From Pseudonocardia abyssalis (lineage in GTDB: Bacteria; Actinomycetota; Actinomycetes; Mycobacteriales; Pseudonocardiaceae): a stretch of 64,000 bases of DNA. This document shows positions 1 through 8,592 of the stretch, one piece after another (position 1 is the stretch's first letter; each line of letters begins with the position of its first letter). The position numbers and the translations under genes are program-made. Below the pieces are notes generated by a model. That model did not search any database and had not been told where the DNA came from. It saw only the letters and a program-made list of their open reading frames with translations. Where the stretch lies: contig NZ_JADQDK010000001.1 in the NCBI RefSeq assembly GCF_019263705.2, forward strand, positions 5,332,001 through 5,396,000, given 5' to 3'.

Positions 1-83
1 AGTTCGGGCACGACATCGCAGCGGCGGCCACGGCGTGGCAGCAGGCCGACGCCGCGATCGCCGCCTCCCTGGGCGGCGGCTGA
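1..83 (+). CDS. C-terminal tail of a WXG100/ESX-like small protein (partial)
   Basis: Only the last 26 codons are present, in the frame ending TGA at 81-83. They read as an alanine-rich helix (HDIAAAATAWQQADAAIAAS) and a glycine-rich end, the usual shape of the C-terminus of WXG100/EspC-like secreted proteins. The start lies outside the window. The stop is two bases before the ATG of the DUF1023 gene, so the two are almost certainly cotranscribed; WXG100-like genes commonly precede DUF1023 hydrolases in actinobacteria. Assignment rests on composition and neighbour only. Confidence 0.5.
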   Translation, partial: FGHDIAAAATAWQQADAAIAASLGGG

Positions 84-85
84 GC

Positions 86-1717
86 ATGGTCACCCATGCC
101 GAGTTGGTGGCTGCCGAGCCGAGCATCTGGCGCGACCAAGCCACCGCGTGGACCCGCCTGAGCACCCAGCTCGACGGGCAGGCGGCGGCGCTGCAGGGGC
201 ACAACCAGGACCTGTCCGCAGGCTGGCGCGGTGGGGACGCTGCTGCGGCGCTGGATCACAGCCGACGTGTGGTGCAGACCTGGCGCGGACGGGTGGACAC
301 CCTGGAGCAGGTGGGCCGGGTCCTGGCCGCGCACGCGGATCGGATCGCCACCGTGCGCGGGCGGGCGATCGCGGTGGCGCAGGCCGCCGGCCCGACCCAC
401 GAGATCGGGCCGGACGGCACCGTGAGCGTCACCCCACTGGCCATCGCCGGCGCGGTGCTCGCGCCGTGGCAGATCACGACCCTGCAGCAGCGCAGCGAGC
501 AACTCGCGGCCGAGTTGACTCAGATTTTGGCCGAAGCGTCGCGGATCGACGCCGAGACCGCCCACGCGCTGCGCGCGGCCGGTACCCAGTCGCCCGGGTC
601 TGGTGGAGGCAAGTCGCCGGCGGTGGTGGTGCCGGCGTCCTCGACTCCCCCGGCCGAGGTCGCGCGCTGGTGGGCCGGCCTCAACCCGGCCCAGCGAGAG
701 CAGCTGCTCTCCACCGACCCGGCCCGCATCGGCGGGCTGGACGGGGTGCCCGCGGTCTACCGGGACCGGGCCAACCGGATCGGCCTGTCAGCAGCGCACG
801 AGCAGGTCGCCAACGAACGCGACGCGGTCCTGCGTCTGCCACCGGGCGAGACGCGCGATACCGCGCTGGCCGCGGTCGAGGAGAAGGGCCGCGCGCTCGA
901 CGCGATCGAGCACCGGCTCACCGCGACCAGCGGCCCCCCGGCCTACCTGCTCGGCCTCGACACCACCGGCACCGGGCGGGCCATCGTCGCGGTCGGTAAC
1001 CCGGACACCGCCGACAACGTCATCACCTACGTCCCGGGTACCGGGGCCCGCCTGGGCGGCACACCCGGGGACGTGATGCGCGCCGACGCCGTGGTCGAGG
1101 CAGCGCGGGCGGCCGATCCGGCCGCGAGTACCGCGGCGATCACGTGGGTGGGCTACGACGCCCCCCAGACCATCATCGACTTGCCGCCCGATGGCACCGA
1201 CGCCACCAACCCCGACTACGCCCACCAGGCCGGGCCGGGCCTCGACCGGTTCCAGGACGGGTTGCGCGCCACCCATGAGGGGGCGCCGTCGCACAACACG
1301 GTCCTGGGGCACAGCTACGGTTCCACCGTGGTCGGCTACAGCGCCCGCGAGCAGGGCCTCGCCGTCGATGATCTGGTGTTCATCGGCAGCCCCGGCGTCG
1401 GCGCCGACACCGCCGCGGAGCTGGGTCACGATTCCGATCATGTGTGGTCGGGCCACATCGACAACGACCCGATCCAGTACGGGATCAGCCCGAGCGAGCT
1501 CCAGGTCGGGATCGGGCTGCCCGATCCCAGCCCGGGCGGGACCGGGCTCATCCACGGGGTCAACCCCAGTGATCCCGGGTTCGGCGCACAGGTCTTCGGC
1601 GCTCAGGACGGCAGCCTCGGCCCCGACGCCCACAGCCAGTACTGGGACCGCGACTCCGAATCGCTGCTCAACCTGGGGCGGATCGCCACCGGCAACTACG
1701 AGCAGGTCACCCGATGA
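86..1717 (+). CDS. DUF1023 alpha/beta hydrolase with N-terminal WXG-like helical region
   Basis: A 543-residue protein. The first ~170 residues are helical and include a WRG turn (AGWRGGDAAAAL), like the WXG motif of type VII secretion substrates. The second half is a DUF1023-type alpha/beta hydrolase with the nucleophile elbow GHSYGS and Ser near residue 410. ATG at 86 is chosen because it follows the upstream stop by two bases; a longer reading from 35 would overlap that gene. No signal peptide is visible, so export would need a type VII route, which is inference. Substrate unknown. The stop overlaps the next lipoprotein start (ATGA). Confidence 0.8.
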   Translation: MVTHAELVAAEPSIWRDQATAWTRLSTQLDGQAAALQGHNQDLSAGWRGGDAAAALDHSRRVVQTWRGRVDTLEQVGRVLAAHADRIATVRGRAIAVAQAAGPTHEIGPDGTVSVTPLAIAGAVLAPWQITTLQQRSEQLAAELTQILAEASRIDAETAHALRAAGTQSPGSGGGKSPAVVVPASSTPPAEVARWWAGLNPAQREQLLSTDPARIGGLDGVPAVYRDRANRIGLSAAHEQVANERDAVLRLPPGETRDTALAAVEEKGRALDAIEHRLTATSGPPAYLLGLDTTGTGRAIVAVGNPDTADNVITYVPGTGARLGGTPGDVMRADAVVEAARAADPAASTAAITWVGYDAPQTIIDLPPDGTDATNPDYAHQAGPGLDRFQDGLRATHEGAPSHNTVLGHSYGSTVVGYSAREQGLAVDDLVFIGSPGVGADTAAELGHDSDHVWSGHIDNDPIQYGISPSELQVGIGLPDPSPGGTGLIHGVNPSDPGFGAQVFGAQDGSLGPDAHSQYWDRDSESLLNLGRIATGNYEQVTR

Positions 1718-2235
1718 ACCCGATCACCCGAATCATCGCCGTCTCCGCTGCCGGCGTTCTCCTCGCCGGCTGCGGGGGCATTCAGAACCCGCTCAGCCCC
1801 AGCACCGACACCCCAGGAGCGCCCGTGCCGACCGTGACCTACAGCTACGCGGTGGATCGTGTCGAGCGCCTGATCTCCGATGCCGCGACATTCCTGACCC
1901 CGACCCCCGAACTGACCCTGATCGGGGACACCGACATCCCCTGCCTGGATCCCGGCGCGGACGGCAGCCAGTTCAACGGCCAGGTCCAGCCCGGCCGCAG
2001 CTACTTCCTCGCCGGGCTGCCCGCGGACCGCCCCACGTCCGAACTGGTCGCCGCGATGGCCGAGCACTGGGTCGCCCAGGGCTACCGCATCACCCGAGAC
2101 GAGCGACCGCAGAACCAGACCATCGCGGCCGCCGACGATGCGGACTTCGGGATGACGATCACGGTCAATGCCCGCGGGGACGTCGCTCTCATCGCCTCCT
2201 CGCCGTGCGTGCAAGCAGACACCGCTGGCCAATGA
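1714..2235 (+). CDS. Small secreted lipoprotein, unknown function
   Basis: A 173-residue protein with a lipoprotein signal: basic start, hydrophobic stretch and lipobox LLAGC with Cys 20. The mature part has no family I recognise. Its ATG lies in an ATGA overlap with the hydrolase stop, so it is translationally coupled and probably acts with the DUF1023 protein at the cell surface. One internal CLDP and a terminal SPCVQ suggest a possible disulfide in the mature domain. Confidence 0.75.
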   Translation: MNPITRIIAVSAAGVLLAGCGGIQNPLSPSTDTPGAPVPTVTYSYAVDRVERLISDAATFLTPTPELTLIGDTDIPCLDPGADGSQFNGQVQPGRSYFLAGLPADRPTSELVAAMAEHWVAQGYRITRDERPQNQTIAAADDADFGMTITVNARGDVALIASSPCVQADTAGQ

Positions 2236-2346
2236 TCAGCGCGCAGGACTACTGACCGTCCCCGGGTTCCGCCGTTCCCGCGTCGGCATGCCCAGGTTTG
2301 ACCAATCGGGCCCAACGTGTCAGTGCCGCGTGCCAGCATCGCGGGC

Positions 2347-2883
2347 ATGATCCGCGATGTCTGGCTCAGCGCCGCCGACTGGAACGACGACGACATCACC
2401 GAGCCACCCTCCCGCCTCCTCAACCTCGCCGTCATCGCCGGACAGGCCTACATCGGCGTGCACATCGGCGACGAGAACGGCGACCCCGCCGTACAGCTCA
2501 GCGCAATCCAGGTGTCCGCGCGATCACTGCTGCTCGCGCTACGCGCCGCCCTGCACGACGACGACCACCCCAGCGGCGCCGGACCCGGCCTGCCCAGCGC
2601 GGGCCGGACGGGCGAGCTGCGGCCAGCCCACAGTCATCAACCCTGGACCGAGGACCTCGACACCCAACTCCGCGACACCTGGTTCGCCTGCACCGCCACC
2701 ACCCCCGCCCCGATAATCGAGGAGATCGCCGAGGCGATGGGGCGCAGCACCAGCGGCATCCGAGCCCGCCTTCTCCGTATCGGCTGCGACCCAGACCGAC
2801 CGGGCAGCGAGCAAAGCGACGACAGGGTCGACCCCCAGCCAGCCGAGTCCCAAGATCGCGACGAACCGGCCGAATCCGGCTGA
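2347..2883 (+). CDS. Hypothetical protein with C-terminal helix-turn-helix-like segment
   Basis: About 178 residues, not recognised. The N-terminal ~75 residues are mixed alpha/beta. Residues ~100-150 (WTEDLDTQLRDTWF, then IIEEIAEAMGRSTSGIRARL) look like a SANT/Myb- or sigma-like helix-turn-helix, as in proteins that decide by domain size whether to act. ATG at 2347 is preferred; GTG at 2317 in the same frame is possible, and neither has a clear ribosome binding site. It is separated from the upstream operon by ~110 bases. Confidence 0.55.
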   Translation: MIRDVWLSAADWNDDDITEPPSRLLNLAVIAGQAYIGVHIGDENGDPAVQLSAIQVSARSLLLALRAALHDDDHPSGAGPGLPSAGRTGELRPAHSHQPWTEDLDTQLRDTWFACTATTPAPIIEEIAEAMGRSTSGIRARLLRIGCDPDRPGSEQSDDRVDPQPAESQDRDEPAESG

Positions 2884-2988
2884 CCAGCCACAACAACCCG
2901 CCGGGAACAGGACCATCACGGCCGGCGTAACGATCACGTCCGGACGACGACGAGTGAGGGCACCCGCACCATCGCCGGAAGGTTCTGA

Positions 2989-3420
2989 ATGCCCCCGCAC
3001 ATCCGCCGCGTCCTGCTCGCCTTGTCCGCGGCCGCCGCGACCGGTCTCCTCACCGGCTGCGTGCCCGCCGCCGAGGCATCCACGCCGTCGCCAGCACTCC
3101 CGGCTGACCCCGCGACGCCGCCCAATGCCGACGGCTTCTACATGTACTGCACCCCGATCAACCGCACCCCCGGCTACTACTGCACCTCCGTGAGCGGCCA
3201 ACCCCCGATCCAAAACCCCCAGCCGACCCCGACCACTGATCCGGTCGTGCCGACCACGGAGCAGCCCCCGCAGGCGCCGACCACGGCACCACCGACCATC
3301 GACTCGCCGGTCCCGCCCGTCGCGCCCACCGACCCCCCGCCGCCTCCGATCGAACCCGAACCCACGCCCGGGACTGAGCCGGTGCCCGAAAGCGGTCCCG
3401 GCGAGGAGCCGGCCGCATAG
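2989..3420 (+). CDS. Proline/threonine-rich lipoprotein
   Basis: A 143-residue protein with signal peptide and lipobox LLTGC (Cys near residue 24). A short Cys/Tyr-rich segment follows (FYMYCTP, GYYCTS). From about residue 65 to the end it is a Pro/Thr/Glu-rich low-complexity tail typical of wall-spanning linkers. The ribosome site GGAAGG sits ~6 bases before the ATG. No enzymatic domain is seen. It could be a small surface protein of the same accessory cluster. Confidence 0.7.
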   Translation: MPPHIRRVLLALSAAAATGLLTGCVPAAEASTPSPALPADPATPPNADGFYMYCTPINRTPGYYCTSVSGQPPIQNPQPTPTTDPVVPTTEQPPQAPTTAPPTIDSPVPPVAPTDPPPPPIEPEPTPGTEPVPESGPGEEPAA

Positions 3421-3451
3421 TCAGCGTTGCGAGAGGCACGGGCAACCGCAC

Positions 3452-3492
3452 GGGGCTTCGCCCCCGAACCGCCGGCCCTCACTCCGGCGGAG
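3452..3492. repeat. Two-hairpin intergenic element, copy 1
   Basis: GGGGC-TTC-GCCCC (3452-3464) is followed by CTCC-GGC-GGAG (3482-3492), and 66 bases later by AGGGATGCCACAC (3558-3570). The same three parts recur in the same order at 7179-7305. There is no T-tract, so it is not a classical terminator. It lies just after the lipoprotein stop. Confidence 0.45.
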
Positions 3493-3697
3493 CAGACCCA
3501 ATGACAAGCGCTGCGACAGGGGGTGGACGAGAGGTTTCGTCGACGCTCGGTCGCCTTAGGGATGCCACACTGGCGGCACGGTCTTGCTGCACACGCCCGT
3601 CCTACAGCGGAATCGAGGCAGCCAGCTACTAGTACGACGGCCATCTCCGGCATTCATTGCGACGCAGGGTAGGTTCGGCTGTTGCGCCCTAGCCGAG

Positions 3698-5059
3698 CTA
3701 TTGAGGCGGGAGACGGCTTGCCTGAGAGCGCTGACGTGCCGAGAGGGAATCAAGCGTGAGGCCAACTGAGCGCGATAAATCGACGCTGTTGAAATTTGCA
3801 TTCCGCAAGTCTGCGTTCGACAAGTCTGCGCGGTCGAGTGTTGCTCCAGTCAGATCAGCTCCATTAAGGACTGTCCCGCGCAGCTTCGCGCTCGTGAGGT
3901 CGGCGTTGGTCAGCCGAGCGTTGCCCAGCTTAGCGCTTGACAGCATTGCACCACCAAGAATGGCTCCTTCCAAGTTGGCATTCGACATGCGAGCGTAGGT
4001 CATGATGGCCCCTCCCAGAATAGCTTCCGAGAGATTGGCTCCCACGTTCAGTTGAGCGTGGATCATTCGCGCTGAGCGAAGATTTGCGCCAATCAGTGAT
4101 GCACCGTTGAGGCGAGAACGTGAAAGGTCTGCGTACTCGAGCGAAGCACTATCCAGCTTCGCCCTCTCCAGGTTCGCATATGAGAGATCAGCTCGGGCCA
4201 TATTGGCACCAGTAAGATTGGCATCGGACAGCCTTGCTGATTGAAGCTGTGCATCAGCTAACGACGACCCACGAAGGTCAACTCCTGCGAGATCGGCAAA
4301 TTTCAAGTCGATTCCAGCGAACGATACGCCAACAAGTTGCGCGCCGGTCAGGTCGATCTGATCGTGCTCCCAGAAATCCTTCGGGGACACGCGACGGCGA
4401 TGTCGTACAACTATCCGTTGAGCGGCGAGCCTAACCAACATTTCCTCGGCAGGGAAGTCGCCAGTTGGGGCACTCATTCGCAAGTATGCGCACAGCACAT
4501 CCAGGCTCGTGCGGCGCTGATCTTGCGAGTTCTCGGCAAGGCGTTCGAGCGAGTAAAGCCCGGCTAGGCGAACAGTGACCTTCTCTGAGCCGATCATCTC
4601 GGCAGACTTGGCGTAGAGGTCGGTAGTCCGCCTATGGGCGGCGTCGAGTGCAGAATCTGTAGCCATCTGGCTTTGAAGCTTGAGTGTCGCTTCAGCTTGC
4701 CGCTCGCGCTGAGTGATGTCTCGTACACGGTCCACCTCGGCCGCCCGGAATGAGCGACTGGTCTCAGCCAATGATTTCGCAGAAATTTCGGCGGTCTCGG
4801 CGGCAATCTGCGAGTTCCGCGCATTTATTACGATAGATATAACTGCACCAAGGCCCGCGAGTGCCGCAAGAATGCTCGCGCGCGTTGTAACGATTGCGCT
4901 CGAACGAATCGCTTCTCGCTGCGTTATCACGGCTGGATCTTCGGATAGCGGGTCCGTAAGAATGGGATAGAACGAGGGAACTGAAATCCAGAGTGCCACC
5001 GCCCCGCCTAGAACTGTCAAGACAACTAGGATGGAGCGCCACCATCCCGCGCGTGTCAT
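3698..5059 (-). CDS. Membrane-anchored pentapeptide-repeat protein
   Basis: A 453-residue protein. There are two N-terminal membrane segments (residues ~8-26 and ~58-80), then a helical, coiled-coil-like stretch (~85-150) rich in Ala/Glu/Arg. From ~235 to 440 it is a continuous pentapeptide-repeat beta-helix of A(D/N)LXX units (SDANLTGANM, ADLSYANL). The family adopts a right-handed quadrilateral helix; functions vary and the target here is unknown. Codon use and GC are clearly lower than the surroundings, which suggests transfer. Its ATG overlaps the stop of a 39-codon upstream ORF by 4 bases. Confidence 0.8.
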   Translation of the reverse strand: MTRAGWWRSILVVLTVLGGAVALWISVPSFYPILTDPLSEDPAVITQREAIRSSAIVTTRASILAALAGLGAVISIVINARNSQIAAETAEISAKSLAETSRSFRAAEVDRVRDITQRERQAEATLKLQSQMATDSALDAAHRRTTDLYAKSAEMIGSEKVTVRLAGLYSLERLAENSQDQRRTSLDVLCAYLRMSAPTGDFPAEEMLVRLAAQRIVVRHRRRVSPKDFWEHDQIDLTGAQLVGVSFAGIDLKFADLAGVDLRGSSLADAQLQSARLSDANLTGANMARADLSYANLERAKLDSASLEYADLSRSRLNGASLIGANLRSARMIHAQLNVGANLSEAILGGAIMTYARMSNANLEGAILGGAMLSSAKLGNARLTNADLTSAKLRGTVLNGADLTGATLDRADLSNADLRNANFNSVDLSRSVGLTLDSLSARQRSQASRLPPQ

Positions 5060-5175
5060 ATCGACCCATGCAGAACAATAGTGCGCTTATCGAAGTCGAC
5101 TCGACGGGAACCGAGATAATCCGGGCAATCCAGCAAGATCTCGGAAAATTGATTATCCGGAACGGTAGCAGACAT
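5056..5175 (-). CDS. Tiny ORF translationally coupled to the pentapeptide protein
   Basis: 39 codons beginning MSATVPDNQ and ending HGSI. The ATG at 5175 is preceded by a clear ribosome site (GAGAGG, ~6 bases away). Its TGA (5058-5056) overlaps the ATG of the pentapeptide gene as ATGA. A strong ribosome site plus exact stop/start overlap argue for translation, either as a small partner protein or as a leader that sets expression of the membrane protein. It has no similarity I recognise and no membrane segment. Confidence 0.5.
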   Translation of the reverse strand: MSATVPDNQFSEILLDCPDYLGSRRVDFDKRTIVLHGSI

Positions 5176-5708
5176 AATGTGCCTCTCGCGCTGGCTTCGA
5201 AGCTCGGGCTTCGGCGTCAGTGGCTCTTCCAGCTTGCACGCGTAGGGTCGCGTCGGCTCTCCCCAGGTGTCCTGCCACAGTGGGCTCGTTCCCGTCAGGC
5301 TGCGTCCGGCTCCGGTGTGTTCGCTCCCGGCCGGGGCTGACCCTATCGGCAAGCTCCGACCAAAACCGAGTTGTGCACACAGCGGTAGTGGGGCTCGCGC
5401 GACGTGCCAAGCCTGGTGAGGGCACTCGGCTCGACAAGCGCCGTCGGGGTCTTGGTCGATCAAGACGCCGTCCGAAGGTTCTGGTCGAAGTCCCTAAACG
5501 CGCCAACATCGACCGGCTGTGTCGCTGAATCAGCCGGAGCGGCTGACAGGAGCGGCATACGTCGTTGCGTTGGCGTCGCCCAGATGGGTACGCTCCTGTG
5601 CCCAGATACCGCGTTGTCGCGAGGAGGTTTGAATTGTTGCGGCCGGACGAAATTGCGCCATTTCGTGCCGCAATAGCTGCGCACGGAGCGGGCGCGCTAG
5701 AGCGACGT
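5176..5708. other. Intergenic region without a convincing gene
   Basis: 533 bases between the divergent tiny ORF/pentapeptide pair and the UDG-like gene. Open frames on both strands have Arg/Pro/Ser-rich frame-shadow composition, no ribosome sites and no recognisable domain. It must contain the promoters for both directions, but I could not single out convincing -35/-10 pairs. Confidence 0.5.
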
Positions 5709-6857
5709 ATGACTACAATTGACTCGAAGAAGGACGATGAACTCGTCTATATCCCTTTCGAGCACGTCGAGCAGGGCGCCAAGCTCATATTGGTCGGCAT
5801 CACGCCTGGGCCAAACCAGCTGCGCCTAGCGTACGACGAGGCTCGCCGTCGTGTCCAGTCCGGTGAGCACTGGGACTCTGTAGAGCGATCAGTAAAGCAG
5901 GTTGCTGGGTTCGGTGGATCGGCAATGCGGCCCAATCTGATTCGGCTACTACAACACTTCCGCGTGGCCGCCCTACTGGGTATTGCACACGAGGCGGATC
6001 TATGGGGTGCATCATCTGGCGCCCTGCACAGCACGTCCGTGATTCCGCACGCCGCCTTCAGGAGGGGCCACCCTTTTGCAGGAACATTTGACGAGGTGCG
6101 GCGAAGTTCGGTCTTTGCCCAGTGCTTTTCGAAAGACTTTTTGCCAACCTTGAGGGTGCTGGGTTCGGCTGCCCGTTACATAGCCCTCGGCCCAACGGCG
6201 CTAGACGCCTTGACCTGGTGCGTCGATGAGCAGCTGCTCGGCGCAAATCAGCTGTTGGGCGCCTTTCCGCACCCATCAACGTCCGGCGGAAGCCAGGTCG
6301 ATTACTTTCTGCGGAAGAAGAGCCGCGATGACCTTCACCCGTCCGATCCGGTCCGCGCACGGCTCGATTGGCTGGATAAGGCGTACATAGAATTCAACGC
6401 TGCTCGCGAGGCGTGGGCCGAAGTAGAAATTTCCAGGGAATCGTCCGCCACCACAGTCTTGATTGACTTGGCGAGTTACGGGCAGGAATCGGCAATGAAT
6501 CGCGGTGTGGGCCCAACTGAGGTGCAGCTCGAGGGTTCGAAGCGAGGTGCTGTGAGCAGTACGCCAGAACCGAAGATACTTCAGTCCGCACAGATCGAGA
6601 CACCGCAGGTCTTGATGGGGTCGAAGTTCTCCTATGTGGTCGTGCGCGGACGGGATGCAGGGCTTGTGCTTCGGCCACATGAGCATGCCGACGGTTGTTA
6701 CGTAGTAAGCTTTACAAGATTCAAGCGGGACTACGTCCGTGTACCTATCGGTGAACGCCTGTCGCCGTGGCTGAAGCGGGGATACAGCTTGCGAATGAGT
6801 GCACGTGGAAGGCCGCCAGTTCTGATATCTCCCGACAAGATCACCGGGTCGGATTGA
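5709..6857 (+). CDS. Uracil-DNA-glycosylase-fold protein with extra C-terminal domain
   Basis: About 382 residues from ATG 5709; the frame is open 48 codons further upstream. Residues ~26-34 (LILVGITPG) resemble motif A of the UDG superfamily, and GAFPHPST (HPS at 188-190) resembles motif B. Together with the Rossmann-like spacing they suggest a distant uracil-DNA-glycosylase-like domain. The C-terminal ~80 residues (KFSYVVVRGRD to the end) form a separate beta-rich unit I do not recognise. It may excise a base or only bind one. It sits in the low-GC accessory block next to the pentapeptide gene. Confidence 0.55.
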   Translation: MTTIDSKKDDELVYIPFEHVEQGAKLILVGITPGPNQLRLAYDEARRRVQSGEHWDSVERSVKQVAGFGGSAMRPNLIRLLQHFRVAALLGIAHEADLWGASSGALHSTSVIPHAAFRRGHPFAGTFDEVRRSSVFAQCFSKDFLPTLRVLGSAARYIALGPTALDALTWCVDEQLLGANQLLGAFPHPSTSGGSQVDYFLRKKSRDDLHPSDPVRARLDWLDKAYIEFNAAREAWAEVEISRESSATTVLIDLASYGQESAMNRGVGPTEVQLEGSKRGAVSSTPEPKILQSAQIETPQVLMGSKFSYVVVRGRDAGLVLRPHEHADGCYVVSFTRFKRDYVRVPIGERLSPWLKRGYSLRMSARGRPPVLISPDKITGSD

Positions 6858-7648
6858 GGGCGAAACCTTGTCTCGGATGCGTTGGGCTAATGCTGTCGGT
6901 GTCGGTGCTCCGGCCGCCACGCAGAGCACGACCTACGCGCGGTGCTCGCCCGGCGACCCGCGTCGGGTCATCGGCGACACCCTCACCGAGCGTCAGGCCA
7001 CACCAGCGCGGCGCCACGCCGGCATCGCGGGCGGTCAACGCCCGGCGCCCGAGCCGGCCCACGCTCCCGCTGCCGCACCGCGTCGACGTCCGGGACCACC
7101 CGTGACGGCAAGACCAGCGTGGACATGAGCCGAGCCGAGTAATCGGCCAAACCTTGATGATGCGGAACCACGAACGACCCGGGCTCCGCCCGGACCCGAC
7201 CCTCGCTCCAGTGGAGCCGACCACGACGAGCACGGCGAACGGGCCGTGGAGAGCGTGAGGGGTCGCGGTTCCACCGCCGACCAGGCGCCCAGAGGGATGC
7301 CACACCGACGGCGGGGCCGCAAGGCGAGACCACGACGGCGCCGGTGGGCCCGAGGCGAACAGCATGCCTCGCACCCACCGCCACCGCCGTGCCTTGCAGC
7401 CCCACCGACGGCGCAGCCTTGCTACGCACGCCCGATCGACGGTGGAACCGCTCAGACCGACCTATCCGGTGACGACCGGTACCCCGACCACGGGAACGCC
7501 GGGCCCCAGCCGAACGCTCCGGCCCCGACGCGACGCACCAGCCTCTGCGACAGACCGGCAGGCGCGGCCGGAGCTCCGCGGCCCCAGCGATGTCGGGGCA
7601 GCGTGCGACGCTGCATGTGGCAGCCGTTCGAGCCGCGCGGAGGCGTCA
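6858..7648. other. Long intergenic region with repeat copy 2 and no convincing gene
   Basis: 791 bases with only frame-shadow ORFs (Arg/Pro/Ala-rich, no ribosome sites). It contains the second copy of the two-hairpin element (7179-7217) and its downstream AGGGATGCCACAC (7293-7305). A stretch near 7410-7430 resembles 3580-3600 (CTTGCT then CACGCCCG). It could be a decayed gene or hold a non-coding RNA; I cannot tell which from sequence alone. Confidence 0.45.
7179..7217. repeat. Two-hairpin intergenic element, copy 2
   Basis: CCGGGC-TCC-GCCCGG (7179-7193), then GCTCC-AGT-GGAGC (7205-7217), then AGGGATGCCACAC at 7293. Stem sequences differ from copy 1 at 3452 but pairing is kept, which is compensatory-like variation. 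Function unknown. Confidence 0.45.
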
Positions 7649-8569
7649 ATGGAACAGAACCACTCGTCCCACCGGCCAGCGCAGTCGCCGCCCGGACGGA
7701 CCTACCTGGACGTTCCCTTCACCGAGAAGGACGCCGCGAAGGCGCTAGGCGCACGCTGGGACCCAGCCGCGCGCCGCTGGTATGACCCGAGCCCGCCCAC
7801 CGCCGGACTCGCCCCATGGGCCGCGCTGTCGCCGGTACCCGACCTGCTACCCGGAGAGGACCGCTCGTTCGGGGCCGGCCTGTTCGTCGACATGGTGCCG
7901 CGCTCGTGCTGGTTCACCAACGTCCGCACCTGCGTCTCCCCACAAGACTGGGAACGGATCCGGCGGATGATCACCCGGCGTGCCGGGCAACGGTGCGAAG
8001 CGTGTGGAGCGGTAGAAGACCGTTCCACGGCGCGCCGGCTGGAAGCACACGAGCGATGGGCCTACGACGCCCGGGCCGCCGTGCAGGCGCTGCGCCGGCT
8101 GATCTGCCTGTGCTCGGACTGCCACATATCCACCCACCTTGGGTACGCCAACGTCACCGGCCGCGCCGACCACGCCCTTGCCCACCTGCGCGCCGTCACC
8201 GGAATGACCGAGGCAGAGATCTCCCGCCACGTCCAGGCCGCCGGGGACCTGTGGACCAGTCGATCCGCGCGGCAATGGTCGCTAGACCTGAGCATGCTCA
8301 CCGACACCGGTGTCTCACTCGCACGACCTGAGAAGGCAGCCGACCGATCTGCCGAGTCTGAGCGCGCTTTACGCAGGCAACACGAGGTGGGATCAGCAGT
8401 CGCCTTCCGCGCAGCATCGCCATTCGCCGGAGACGCCGCTCACGATCAGTCCACCAGGACAGCCACGATCCATGATTCGATGGTGAACATTCCGATCAGC
8501 AGCACTGGCCTAGCCAAGCAAGATCGGGATGAGTGGATGATGGCCAGAGGTCAGCCCGAGATTCTGTAA
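7649..8569 (+). CDS. DUF5710 domain plus HNH-type endonuclease domain
   Basis: 306 residues. The N-terminus is a clear DUF5710 motif (residues ~19-46: YLDVPFTEKDAAKALGARWD). It is followed by an HNH-like zinc-finger nuclease region: CEAC (116-119), His 134, then ICLCSDCH and TH (153-163). The ATG at 7649 has an excellent ribosome site (GGAGG, 5 bases away); the frame is open further upstream but without one. DUF5710 is common on mobile DNA, including primase/helicase proteins. Residues past ~210 look disordered. Likely a DNA-acting protein of the accessory element; the substrate is unknown. Confidence 0.7.
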   Translation: MEQNHSSHRPAQSPPGRTYLDVPFTEKDAAKALGARWDPAARRWYDPSPPTAGLAPWAALSPVPDLLPGEDRSFGAGLFVDMVPRSCWFTNVRTCVSPQDWERIRRMITRRAGQRCEACGAVEDRSTARRLEAHERWAYDARAAVQALRRLICLCSDCHISTHLGYANVTGRADHALAHLRAVTGMTEAEISRHVQAAGDLWTSRSARQWSLDLSMLTDTGVSLARPEKAADRSAESERALRRQHEVGSAVAFRAASPFAGDAAHDQSTRTATIHDSMVNIPISSTGLAKQDRDEWMMARGQPEIL

Positions 8570-8592
8570 GTCCCTCTACTGTCGGCAATTGA

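Noticed and set aside
35..85. Upstream 17-codon extension of the DUF1023 hydrolase
   Set aside because: It would overlap the end of the preceding WXG-like gene and reads as Arg-rich noise; ATG 86 fits the operon spacing.
6858..7648. Protein genes in the long gap before the HNH gene
   Set aside because: All frames show shadow composition and lack ribosome sites; only the repeat element is supported.
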